Assembly (NCBI GenBank): GCA_036939355.1
Contig: JALLAP010000075.1
Span: 1 to 36,561, forward strand
From: Thalassiosira profunda
Lineage: Eukaryota; Bacillariophyta; Thalassiosirophyceae; Thalassiosirales; Thalassiosiraceae
DNA length: 36,561 bases
Direction: 5' to 3'
Positions within the stretch are counted from its first letter, which is position 1. Each line of letters opens with the position of its first letter. A program made the position numbers and the translations under genes. The notes beneath the pieces were generated by a model. The model ran no database searches. It was not told the origin of the DNA and saw only the letters and a list, made by a program, of their open reading frames with translations. Below, piece after piece: positions 28,334 to 36,561 of this stretch.

Positions 28334-29740
28334 TCAAAGCTTTGACCGCAATTGGGCAGCATCCACCTCACTCGTCGTGCCTCCCTCCGGCACGATCTCC
28401 ACGTTGATTTCCGCCCCCAAGTCTCTCAAATGCTCAACAAGCAGGCCCGGCCGGCATTTGTGCAGCGCGGCCACGGGCGAGTTGAATCCAGCCAGGGGCA
28501 TGGCAAACTTCGATCCTGCCGCGGTGGCTTCGTTCAGGGCATTGGCCACGCTCGCCGCAAATACTCCGGTCGCATAAATACCGGGATCACCGGGAATCTT
28601 CATTTTCGTCGACGCCGACGACTTCTTGTCCGTGCTCACGCCCCGCGCATGCACGAACGTCTTTCCCGCCGGATCTCCGTGGTAGTTGTAGCCGTTATGC
28701 AGTTTGCTGCGAATGTACCCACGAATCGGCGGCAGGGCAAAGGCGATTGCTCCAGAGATGAGCACGGCAATAAATGCCTGGGTCGGCAGCAATCCGTACC
28801 CGTTGAGCAGCGACGGCCTGCCGGTGACGGTGGATCGGTCTGAGATAGAGACATTGCTCGGAATTCCGAGGATGGGCGCTGCCCGGCAGAGGACGGGAGT
28901 GTTCACCACTGACATGAAATTCTGCGCCGTGAACTGCCCCAGTTGGTATTTGGGAAGCAACCACCGCGACGGTGCCATCGTGGCCTTGAAGGTGCTCCGG
29001 TACTCTTTGGGATAAAATCGCGGCGTCCCCGCCTTCCGAGGCGGCTTTGGTTCGAATCCGTCCAGCATGGTGTACAACGTCCCCCGCGGAAAGCCCCCAC
29101 CGTTCGAACCAAAGTTCATTTGCAAATCTCCCAACTGGGCGCCGTTGTCTGTGGCGAGGGCGCTCCCCACGAGTTCCATCGCGAGCTCCGAGGGGACGCA
29201 GTCGTATCCCGCAAACGGGCAGAGGGCCACGCCCGCTTGCTCCGCCTTCTCACCGTACTCGGCAATCATTCGTTCGACCCAATCCCACTCCCCGGTGATG
29301 TCCAAATAGTGCGTCCCCGCTTCCACGCAGGCCTTGACGACGGGCTCTCCGAAGCGTCCGTAGGGTCCGGCGCACGCGGCGAGCACATTGGTGGACCTCG
29401 CCAATTCCAGCAACGATTTTTCATCGGACAAATCGGCAATCACGATCTCCACCTGCAGACCGTCCGCCGCTATGCCCTCGGAGTGCAACTCCGCGCGAAT
29501 CCCCTCCAGCACCCCCTCGATCTTCGCCTTGTTTCTCCCCGCCAGGGCGAGGCGGGCGTCGGGACGCTTGAGAACGGCGCTCTTCACGGCGTGGTAGGCC
29601 ACGGCCCGCCCGGCGTTGCCCGTGCACCCAAACACGGTTATGGCGTGCGGGCGGCCGGTCGTGGGTGCCGCCGCGGCGTAGGCGGCTGTTTTGGAGGGGC
29701 GCATGCACCTATTGCAAGGTGCAATAGGTGCAAGGTGCAT
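28334..29740 (-). CDS. Saccharopine-dehydrogenase-like oxidoreductase (trans-acting enoyl reductase type)
   Basis: The product is 468 residues from ATG 29740, or 456 from ATG 29704; both are in frame and both lie inside a palindrome. An NAD(P)-binding Rossmann motif is at ~34-48 ('AITVFGCTGNAGRAV', GxxGxxG), followed by 'ARLALAGRNKAKIEG', 'VLAACAGPYGRFGEPVVKAC' and 'GTHYLDITGEWDWVERMI', the standard order of the SCCPDH-like family. 'CPFAGYDCVPSELAMELVG' is a further family mark. A membrane-associating hydrophobic segment ('FIAVLISGAIAFALPPI') lies near 350-365, as in lipid-droplet or ER members. The Ala-rich, Cys-containing N-terminus could be a targeting peptide. The true substrate is unknown; lysine metabolism should not be assumed, because members of this subfamily act on lipids or are uncharacterised. 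Confidence 0.87.
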   Translation of the reverse strand: MHLAPIAPCNRCMRPSKTAAYAAAAPTTGRPHAITVFGCTGNAGRAVAYHAVKSAVLKRPDARLALAGRNKAKIEGVLEGIRAELHSEGIAADGLQVEIVIADLSDEKSLLELARSTNVLAACAGPYGRFGEPVVKACVEAGTHYLDITGEWDWVERMIAEYGEKAEQAGVALCPFAGYDCVPSELAMELVGSALATDNGAQLGDLQMNFGSNGGGFPRGTLYTMLDGFEPKPPRKAGTPRFYPKEYRSTFKATMAPSRWLLPKYQLGQFTAQNFMSVVNTPVLCRAAPILGIPSNVSISDRSTVTGRPSLLNGYGLLPTQAFIAVLISGAIAFALPPIRGYIRSKLHNGYNYHGDPAGKTFVHARGVSTDKKSSASTKMKIPGDPGIYATGVFAASVANALNEATAAGSKFAMPLAGFNSPVAALHKCRPGLLVEHLRDLGAEINVEIVPEGGTTSEVDAAQLRSKL

Positions 29741-29742
29741 GC
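29701..29742. repeat. Nested palindrome over the start codons of the oxidoreductase gene
   Basis: GCATGCACCT (29701-29710) pairs perfectly with AGGTGCATGC (29733-29742). Inside it, CACCTATTGCA (29706-29716) pairs with TGCAATAGGTG (29720-29730). Both candidate ATGs (29740 and 29704, minus strand) are in the structure. Confidence 0.75.
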
Positions 29743-30450
29743 AGCGTTGCAAGGGCAGTGCGAGGATACCGGCGGAAGCAGACGAGTTTGATCCCGGCAA
29801 AAGTAAGGACCGATGGGAGAGTCACAGGAGACGGCCGCGGCGGGCGTTGTTGCTAGAGAGCAGCTGGAATGCCACCCTCGTGCTGAGGCGCCGCCTGCTT
29901 GGGATGGGGCGGGCGCGGGGGGGAGGACCACCCACGCCACGCACCTTTGTGGGGAGAAGCAGAGAAGGAGAGGAGGTGGAGTTAGCTATCTTACGATGTA
30001 TGGTATTGAGTACGAAGGCCTACTGTTTACCGGAGGAGAATGAAACGGGGGTGCAGATAAGAGAGGGGGGCAAACGGTGGTATTGTATTGGCAGCTTGAC
30101 GTGTAGGGTGGGCTCTTGTTCACTTTATCGTACCCGTGCTAATGGACAGAGAGCGCTAAATGCTCGGTTCTCGTATCGTTGTGAAAGACGCTCGACGTGA
30201 GGGAAGTGCTCGCAAAGAGCCGTTCTCCTCCATTGCAGTAAAAAGTATCATTATGCATTTACCCGCTTCTTCGCAGCTGGCTTCCCCGCTCTCGTGGACA
30301 TTTCCTCTCGAGGAGATTCGCACTAGCCAATCCGAGCCAGTGCTTTTCGATACGACGTGGCTCCTCCCATCTTGGACTGTCCTCTGCTAGGAGATCATTG
30401 CATCCAGGACGATCTGCTCCCGTCCGTCCTCGGCTCCCAGCCTCTCCTCC
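29743..30450. other. Intergenic region between two minus-strand genes
   Basis: This region of about 710 nt lies between the start of the oxidoreductase gene and the 3' end of CSN7. It presumably holds the CSN7 3' UTR and the oxidoreductase promoter. No coding frame was supported. Confidence 0.45.
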
Positions 30451-31518
30451 CTAGCGGAATCGCACCAATCCCTCCATCATCGAATGCCCGCCCCGGCTCC
30501 GCTTCCCCTGCCGCCGTCCCGCCGCGAGGTCGACCCCCTCCATGGGATCCCCTCCCCCGAGCATCTGCCCCAAAACCCCGCCTCCCCCGCCGGGACCCCC
30601 CTCGCGAAACTTGGACGGGGCCTCGTCGACGGCCTTCTGCACCGTCCGCCAGCGCTGCTCGTCCGTCGTCCGATCGGCCGCAGTGGCGGCCGATGCGGCC
30701 TCCAGCGTGGACAGAAGGGCCGTGGAGCCCTTCAGGAAGGTTTGGATGGTAGAAATCATCCGCGTCACCTCCACCTTCGTCGCCTCGGGCGTCGACGTGT
30801 CGAGGTCCCGGGAGAGGAGGGAGCCGTGCACTCCCCCCACGTCCTTCCCCTTCTTCGCGCCGCTCCCCCCACTTCCAGCCGCCTCGCGCGCCACGGAAAC
30901 CTGCGGCTCGATCTGGAGCGACTGCGACGCCTGGTCCAACTTGGCCGCGACGACGTTGGAGTAAATGCACTGGATGAGCAGATCCTCCAGCTGCCGGACG
31001 TGCGTTTGGGCGTCGTACGCCTCCCCGGTGTCGGGGATGCGGAGCTCGGCCGCCAGACGGGCGTAGGGCACGGACAACACCCCTCCGTCGGGTTTGCGCT
31101 TGCCCTTTTTGCCCTTGGATCGTCGCTGGGAGGCGTCGTCCGCCATCTCCACGTCGGCGTCCTTTCGGGGGCCATTCTCGATTTGCTCCCGCGCAATGCT
31201 GACGACGCTGAGCATTCGCAACTTTTCCAGCTGCGCGTCATTCAAAGCCCACACCTCCTCCTTCTCCCGCAAAGCAAAATATTGGCTGACGGTGCCAAAG
31301 GCAAAGAGCTCCACCATCTTGACGAGGGCGGAACGCTTCGCCTCGTCCATGTTTGCAAGCGCGGCGCGGACGGAGGGGTAGCTCAGGACGTCGACGAATC
31401 CATTGTGGATTTTGGGATGGGAGAGCAGCTTGTGGAGGAGCGGCGGGAGGAGCGACGGGCTCAGGGACGGGGAGCGGAGCTCGTCGAGGAGGTTGGCGTT
31501 GCCGGCGGCGGTCATCAT
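30451..31518 (-). CDS. CSN7: COP9 signalosome subunit 7 (CSN7)
   Basis: This 355-residue PCI-domain protein matches CSN7, a scaffold subunit of the COP9 signalosome that removes NEDD8 from cullins and so controls cullin-RING ubiquitin ligases. Family marks are 'VELFAFGTVSQYFALREK' followed by 'LNDAQLEKLRMLSVVSIA' (~70-105), and 'HVRQLEDLLIQCIYSNVVAAK' with 'LDQASQSLQIEP' (~165-205), the winged-helix end of the PCI domain. A basic insertion (QRRSKGKKGKRK) interrupts the region between them. The tail is Gly-rich and ends basic ('RRQGKRSRGGHSMMEGL'). The start is an ATG pair at 31518. The gene is divergent from an F-box protein gene 211 nt away, a neighbour from the same pathway. Confidence 0.9.
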   Translation of the reverse strand: MMTAAGNANLLDELRSPSLSPSLLPPLLHKLLSHPKIHNGFVDVLSYPSVRAALANMDEAKRSALVKMVELFAFGTVSQYFALREKEEVWALNDAQLEKLRMLSVVSIAREQIENGPRKDADVEMADDASQRRSKGKKGKRKPDGGVLSVPYARLAAELRIPDTGEAYDAQTHVRQLEDLLIQCIYSNVVAAKLDQASQSLQIEPQVSVAREAAGSGGSGAKKGKDVGGVHGSLLSRDLDTSTPEATKVEVTRMISTIQTFLKGSTALLSTLEAASAATAADRTTDEQRWRTVQKAVDEAPSKFREGGPGGGGGVLGQMLGGGDPMEGVDLAAGRRQGKRSRGGHSMMEGLVRFR

Positions 31519-31729
31519 CGTGGTCGGGCAAGCGGGGAGCGGCCGAAGAGGGGTGTTTGCGTGTTGTTGGCCGGCGGGGACGCGGGGAAAATCTTGCCCA
31601 GTCTACACGGGTACCTAGGAATTACGTCGTACTGAGGCCAAAGCATAGCTTGATGTTCACCACTCCATTCCACTCTGTCCGTGATTCCACGCCGCGCCGC
31701 ACGGGGAAGCAGTGGAGCAACACATCATC

Positions 31730-33850
31730 ATGGAGGAGGAGCACCCAGAACCGCCGCAGGATCGGCAGCAGCCGCCTGGGCCGGGCGCGGGACAGGAGCG
31801 CCCTGATCTTGCCTCGGACTCCGACGAAATTGAAGACAATTGGTGCGCATGTGCTGAGCCAGATTCTAAATGCGAGGAGCAGTGGTTCGAGGCACATCTC
31901 GGTGAATATTCGTGCATGGTGGACGACACCAATGGCGAGTATACTTCCATGCTGCTCGAGGAACGACGCGCTACACGTGGCCGCAAACGTGCGCGCATGG
32001 AGGAGGCCGAAGAAGCCGACAACGACGATGGCGAAAACGGTGCACTCAAGGAGGCGGAAGACGACGCCGAGGCGGACAGGGAGCGAGCTGTTGGAAACAT
32101 GAATCTTGCCGAAGACGTCGTGTCCCCTTCCAGCCCTTCGCTGATGGGGATGCCGGACATTGTGCTAGAGGGTATTCTCCAATACACCTGCAAGCAGCCC
32201 AGCGAAGCGTGTGCGTTGGAGACCGTCTGCAAGCGTTTTCGCCGGGTGCTTGTAGGAGAAGATTATTGGGATCGGCACCCGCTGTTCAGGAAGGAACAGC
32301 AAACAACGTATTGTCTACTCGACCCTAGAATTACGAATGGCAGGCCTCTCCGGTGTCTCAACCTGGGTCGGCTGCTTTCGTCCGACGAGCATCGGCTACT
32401 CGGACGACACCTGCATTCTCGTACTCGATTTCTCGAGAAGATCTCGATCTTGTCAGAGCACTTAGAAGGTGGATATCAAGCTGTCGAAATGAGCACGAGG
32501 GAGAAGGCGTTTCTTTCCCAATTCCAGAAAAAGGTAGAGGAGTATCAATGGAAGGAAGAGAATGAGGAGGGAGCAAACGAGATTCTGACCGTGCTGGGTG
32601 TGGACGGTTTTCGCACGCTGGCGGCTGATCTACTGTCCAGCATGATGCCTTTCGGAGGTGTCAGTGCAGAGGCGAGCTTTCGACTCCGCGGGGACACAGT
32701 TGGGTACCTTGCCGAAGTGCTGCAAGGGTATATGCTCAGCCAGTTGAGTTCGTCCCTATCCGTGGCGTTCAATAGCGATCGATATGACGTCCGGGAGACG
32801 GATATCGAGTTTTGCTCTCGCCGGAAATGGCGGTTCCAATCGCTGGGGTTGAAATCACGTCCCTTTCATTGCAATGTCAGTGCAAACGATCATGGACTTG
32901 ACTCTCCGCTTGGCTGCTCCTGCTCTTTCCCAGAAACGAGCCACAGAGTTTGGCGCTGGCCGGAAGGCAATTGTCACGATGCTCTAGCGCCGGATGCCGG
33001 GCGCAGAATCATCAGGAGACTTGCCTTCAAGGCAGGAATCATCAAGTTATCAAATGAAGCGTTTGTGCTCGCGAAGGCTGATCTTCTCCATACAATGGGG
33101 ATCCTTTTGGTGGAGGCGTACGAGTCTACGCTTACAGCGTCACAAAGAACATCTTCTATCGCTGCTAACGACAATGTATCGTACGGCCAGCCATGTGGCG
33201 CTGTGGACATGTTTTATGTCCCTCCACCGCCGATTGCTGTCAATCACGTCAGGTCGAGCGACGGAAATGTGGGGTGGTGTGACAAGGATGAAGCGGATGA
33301 GCTTCGAGAGTTGGGATACGAAGAGCACCAGATCTTCATATCTAGGCGCTGTTTCGGTGGCACCGGAGATGCTGAATTTGTGAAGGATGAGCTCCTTCAC
33401 ACAATCGTTCCTGGACAAATAAGGTCTGCTGCAGAAAAGAGAGATATTTCACCGTCCATCGTCTATGGAGACATTTGGATTCCATCTACGGGTTTCACCG
33501 CAAAGCACGAGAAAGAGATCGAAGAGAGTTACTACCGCCACCCAATTGCCAAAGACTATCAGCCTTATACGGTGAAAGACGTCTGCGATGCTGCAGATTT
33601 TGCCGAAAGTGACAAGGGAATGATTCTTGAGTGGGAAAATTCCATTGTACCGCACGACAAATCGAGCGACGAGTCTAATTCTGATGCCAGCGATATGGAA
33701 GAGGATAGTTGTTCAGAGGGGTACCACACAGAGTCATCTGTTGAAAGTGAGGATGAAGTTGAATGGCAGCGCGATTTTTGGGAGTTTGACTCCGATGATG
33801 ATGATTCAGAGGAAAGCGATGATATCGAGGCAACCTCGGGAACGCTTTGA
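31730..33850 (+). CDS. F-box protein with histone-fold-like segment and acidic tail
   Basis: The 706-residue frame starts at ATG 31730. Residues 1-130 are acidic and disordered with a nuclear-type basic patch ('RRATRGRKRARME'). An F-box-like segment is at ~137-185 ('LMGMPDIVLEGILQYTCK', 'CALETVCKRFRRVLVGEDYW'), suggesting an SCF ubiquitin-ligase substrate adaptor. Around residues 315-350, 'FRLRGDTVGYLAEVLQGYML' followed by 'SQLSSSLSVAF' has the helix pattern of a histone fold (compare H2A-type 'dAveyLaavLEYl'). The middle is unrecognised and contains 'QHLS'-type Cys-poor sequence. The end is a strongly acidic run (EWQRDFWEFDSDDDDSEESD). The 3' end is convergent with prolidase, 40 nt away. The F-box call is moderate and the histone-fold call is inference. 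Confidence 0.75.
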   Translation: MEEEHPEPPQDRQQPPGPGAGQERPDLASDSDEIEDNWCACAEPDSKCEEQWFEAHLGEYSCMVDDTNGEYTSMLLEERRATRGRKRARMEEAEEADNDDGENGALKEAEDDAEADRERAVGNMNLAEDVVSPSSPSLMGMPDIVLEGILQYTCKQPSEACALETVCKRFRRVLVGEDYWDRHPLFRKEQQTTYCLLDPRITNGRPLRCLNLGRLLSSDEHRLLGRHLHSRTRFLEKISILSEHLEGGYQAVEMSTREKAFLSQFQKKVEEYQWKEENEEGANEILTVLGVDGFRTLAADLLSSMMPFGGVSAEASFRLRGDTVGYLAEVLQGYMLSQLSSSLSVAFNSDRYDVRETDIEFCSRRKWRFQSLGLKSRPFHCNVSANDHGLDSPLGCSCSFPETSHRVWRWPEGNCHDALAPDAGRRIIRRLAFKAGIIKLSNEAFVLAKADLLHTMGILLVEAYESTLTASQRTSSIAANDNVSYGQPCGAVDMFYVPPPPIAVNHVRSSDGNVGWCDKDEADELRELGYEEHQIFISRRCFGGTGDAEFVKDELLHTIVPGQIRSAAEKRDISPSIVYGDIWIPSTGFTAKHEKEIEESYYRHPIAKDYQPYTVKDVCDAADFAESDKGMILEWENSIVPHDKSSDESNSDASDMEEDSCSEGYHTESSVESEDEVEWQRDFWEFDSDDDDSEESDDIEATSGTL

Positions 33851-33890
33851 TGGATTTATCGTATCCTCTACTGTACAGAGGGAAACTCCC

Positions 33891-35825
33891 TTATTTGATG
33901 CCTAGCATTTCCATCTTCCCAGCTTTGCACACGGCCCATGCCCGTTTCAGCTCTGGCAGCACATCCTTCTCGGCTAGTTTGACAGGAGATAAAGTGGGTT
34001 AGTGAGATTGGGCAGATGGAAAGTGGCACGTGACAAAAAAGGATACACTCACGCGGCCAACTGCCTCCCTTCATAACATCCAGCACCTCCTCCACAGCAC
34101 GAGGACAGAGGGTCAAGTTCTCGCACCCATCTGCAGTCACTCGAACGTCGTCCTCGAGGCGGACACCACCAAAGCCACGGAAGTCCTGCAACCTCTCAAC
34201 ATTGAAATACTTCCTCTGCGTATCACTCGCCAGAGCCATGTCCAACAGAGGGTCGATGAAATAACACCCAGGCTCGACGGTTAGCACCATTCCCTCCTCG
34301 ATGACGCGGGCGGTGCGCAGCTTGCGCAATCCCGGCCTATCCGATCGCTCTGGAGTCCCAGCTGCGTATCCACCCACGTCGTGCGTATCAATCCCAATGA
34401 GATGGCCCATCCCGTGAGGCATGAAAATCGCCCCAAGATCTGCATCCAGCATGTCCTCGATTGCAGTTGCTACATCGGCACCGCCCGTAGTGAGCACTCC
34501 GCACCCAATCAGCCCCTTCAGAATCTCCCGCTCCGCCTCCCTGTGCATCTCCACCCACGACACACCCGGCTTCAATTCCCTCAGGACGCTCACTTGGGCG
34601 GCCAGCACGGACTCGTAGACTGCCTTCTGATCGTCCGTGAAGGTACCACCCACGGGAAAGCTGCACGTGATGTCCGAGGCGTAGCAATGATATTCAGCAC
34701 CCATGTCCAGCAACGCAATGTCGGTCGATTTCAGGAGGCGGGAGTTGGGCCTCCCCGCGTGTCCGTAATGCAAAATCTTTGCATTCGGTCCACAGGCGCA
34801 GATGCAAGTGTAGCTCATGTGCCGGCATCCCCCGTGCGTGTACGTGTGATGCTGGAAGAGCGATTCCAACTGGTATTCCATCATCCCTGGTTTGCATGCC
34901 CTCATCACTTCGACGTGGGCCATGGAGGAGATCCAATTGGTGTAGCGCAGGAGGTTGATTTCGGCGGGCGACTTGGTTACACGACAGTCCGCAATGCATT
35001 TGAACAGCGTGTCCTCGTCCCTCGCGTCCTTGAACTTCTCAATCCCCTTGAAGGAGGCGGGTGTGGCGAAATTCCCCGAATCCGTGTTGAGCCCCTTGAG
35101 CAAGAACAACTTTGCAGATGTTGCCTCCCCGTTGCTCTTCTTCTCTTCCTCCCGTTCCCCATTCACCACGCCCTCCGCAGCAACCCCCTTGGCGCCCACG
35201 AAATCCATACTCCCCAATCGTTGCATCTCCTTCTCCACGAACGACCCCAGCTCTCCCACTCCGAGCACCCGCTCCACGCCCAATTCCTCCTTCACCTTGT
35301 CGAATTCCGGGCTGGCCCCGCACATGGTCTCCACGTCGATGCCCCACGTGGGCACGAACAGCGTCGCCTCTCCTTCGGGCAGCGACAGCACGCCGTAGCA
35401 ATCCGCGTACTGGCTCGCCCCGAAGAGGTAGTGAAAGTAGCCTGCGCGTTGTTCATTATTTGCAATGCAGGAGGCGTGAGTATATAATTATTTGCATGCC
35501 TTTGTGCACATCTTGTGAGCACTCGCCGGCACTTACTCTCCTGCCGAAACACCGGCTCGTGGTCGGTGTCATACCGCGTGGTCTGCTTGCCCCCCTCCAA
35601 CAAAATCAATCCCCGCATAGTGGGATCGGTGTCGAGCATGGCCTGGACGACGCGGGCGCGGTTCACCTCGTACAATGCGAGGGGCACCTTGAAGGTGTCG
35701 AGGCCTTGGGAATAGACGGGGCCGGCGCAGGTTTGGCACAATTGTTCCGCGGTGGCGCGCTTGTCCGCGAGGGGCGGCATCTTCATCATGTAGCCCGCCG
35801 TCGTGGCGGCGGCGGAGGAGGACAT
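33891..35825 (-). CDS. PEPD: Xaa-Pro dipeptidase (prolidase), three exons
   Basis: This cytosolic metallopeptidase cleaves dipeptides with C-terminal proline. Exons 35825-35537, 35441-34053 and 33973-33891 join to 586 residues; introns are 95 and 79 nt with GT-AG ends. Exon 1 ends 'TDHEPVFRQE' and splices to 'SYFHYLFGASQYADCYG', exactly the prolidase order. The pita-bread metal ligands are present: two Asp in 'LLDMGAEYHCYASDITCSFP', His in 'FMPHGMGHLIGIDTHDVGG', Glu in 'VLTVEPGCYFI' and Glu in 'GFGGVRLEDDVRVT'. A charged insertion ('EREEEKKSNGEATSAKLF') lengthens it compared with the ~490-residue human enzyme. No signal peptide is seen. The last exon gives 'LPELKRAWAVCKAGKMEM'. The start has a CA-rich leader. 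Confidence 0.96.
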
Positions 35826-35829
35826 TCTT

Positions 35830-35890
35830 GATGTGTGTTGTGTCTCTGTTGATGTGTCTGTTGCTGTTGATGTGTCTGTTGATGTGTATG
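35830..35890. repeat. Degenerate GATGTGTCTGTT minisatellite in the prolidase leader
   Basis: Imperfect tandem copies of a ~12-nt unit (GATGTGTCTGTT and variants) lie immediately upstream of the prolidase start. On the minus-strand transcript this is a CA-rich, ATG-free leader. The remaining sequence to 36256 has a TCACGTGA palindrome at 36100-36107 and no coding frame. Confidence 0.65.
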
Positions 35891-36256
35891 TCGCGTCGTG
35901 GCGCTCAATTCGAGCAGAGGACTGCGTGCGGCGGCCAACCAAGGCTCGAGGGCGGCGCTGCTGGTGGAGACCCCTTCGTCGACGCGGGGCTGGAGGGGCG
36001 AGGCGGAGGCGCGGCGCAGCGGGAGGCTCAGAGCACCGACAGATAGACCTGCGGCTCACGTTGGAGCTTACGTGACTGATTTGTTACCAGAAAAGGTGGT
36101 CACGTGATTTTGCTCCGCCTCTCCACAGCTAGCACGCAACCTCACGCAACGCAACTCCTCCAGAACTCCTCCCCAAAAGTGCACCGCCCTGCCGGCCCCG
36201 CCGTCGTCCTGCGCTCACGGCTTGACATCACGCAGGACCCAACTTTCACTTCAACG

Positions 36257-36561
36257 ATGGCAGCAACCGATGGAGCATGGGTGGCAGAAAATGGGGGACA
36301 TGGCATTCGTTACTTCCACATACTGAGAGAACTGGCTGAAACACCCCAGCCTCAATCGTCGGAGGAGCCAACTTCAACGACGGCAGAAAATAATGACGTT
36401 CGAGCGCCCGAAGATCATATGTACTGGATCGGCCGAGGTGGTCGGAAAATGTATCCCCGCAATAGTCCCGATTGGTGGACCGTCATCTGCGATCTAATCG
36501 CGGCGGATGACAAGAGGAGGCAACAGCTTCCGCCTAAAGGACGGTCGCAACGTCTAAACCT
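36257..36561 (+). CDS. Start of an unrecognised gene, cut by the window edge
   Basis: An open frame from ATG 36257 (context caacgATGG) stays open for 101 codons to the last base. It begins 'MAATDGAWVAENGGHGIRYF', has a Ser/Thr/Glu-rich stretch, then a Trp-rich ordered part ('DHMYWIGRGGRKMYPRNSPD', 'WWTVICDLIAADDKRRQQ'). The amino-acid composition looks coding. No family was recognised, and the 3' part is missing. It is divergent from prolidase with about 430 nt between starts. Confidence 0.6.
   Translation, partial: MAATDGAWVAENGGHGIRYFHILRELAETPQPQSSEEPTSTTAENNDVRAPEDHMYWIGRGGRKMYPRNSPDWWTVICDLIAADDKRRQQLPPKGRSQRLN

Noticed and set aside
29048..29060. GGTTCGAATCC, resembling a tRNA T-loop
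   Set aside because: It lies inside the oxidoreductase coding sequence ('DGFEPKP') and no acceptor stem or D-arm surrounds it.

Overview
The window is nuclear DNA from a eukaryotic alga, most likely a diatom or related stramenopile. Genes are compact, GC-rich and interrupted by few, short introns: almost all are 54-120 nt with GT-AG ends, and the longest is 366 nt. Eukaryote-only genes are present: RPB10, COP9 signalosome subunit 7, an F-box protein and ubiquitin-fold proteins. One transporter starts with a signal peptide followed by a phenylalanine-led 'GFSPAP' motif, the bipartite plastid-targeting signature of algae with secondary red plastids. A centric diatom such as Thalassiosira oceanica would fit, but the species is inference. 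The sequence looks like a draft assembly. There is one N flanked by two identical 18-nt copies, and two genes each need exactly one base of correction at short homopolymers.

Layout from left to right: a 5'-incomplete LRR protein (+); a secreted, probably GPI-anchored Cys-rich protein (-) broken by the N artefact; RPB10 (+); a large disordered protein with a PH-like C-terminal core (-); about 1.9 kb of gene-poor DNA with short repeats; a multi-span membrane protein with an IQ-like/coiled-coil middle (+); a stefin-type cystatin (+); a ubiquitin-fold plus Smr protein (-, 3 exons); a giant BAG6-like ubiquitin-fold protein with a tudor-knot/chromo-barrel-like domain (-, 2 exons); a plastid-targeted AAAP amino-acid transporter (-); a type I sulfatase (+, 3 exons); a 1255-residue disordered coiled-coil protein (-); a diverged ubiquitin fusion protein (+, spliced 5' leader); an AlkD-like DNA alkylation repair protein (-, one frameshift); a small mitochondrial-type protein (+, 2 exons); a saccharopine-dehydrogenase-like oxidoreductase (-); CSN7 (-); an F-box/histone-fold-like protein (+); prolidase (-, 3 exons); and the start of an unknown gene (+) that runs off the right edge.

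There is no operon logic, as expected in a nuclear genome. Five neighbours nevertheless touch the ubiquitin system: the BAG6-like protein, the Ubl-Smr protein, the diverged ubiquitin, CSN7 and the F-box protein. The most unusual individual items are three. The first is the ubiquitin domain carrying a 12-codon tandem duplication of the Lys48 loop. The second is the Ubl-plus-Smr and Ubl-plus-tudor-knot domain combinations. The third is a perfect 15-bp hairpin between two convergent genes. I found no rRNA, tRNA, CRISPR or recognisable autonomous transposon.
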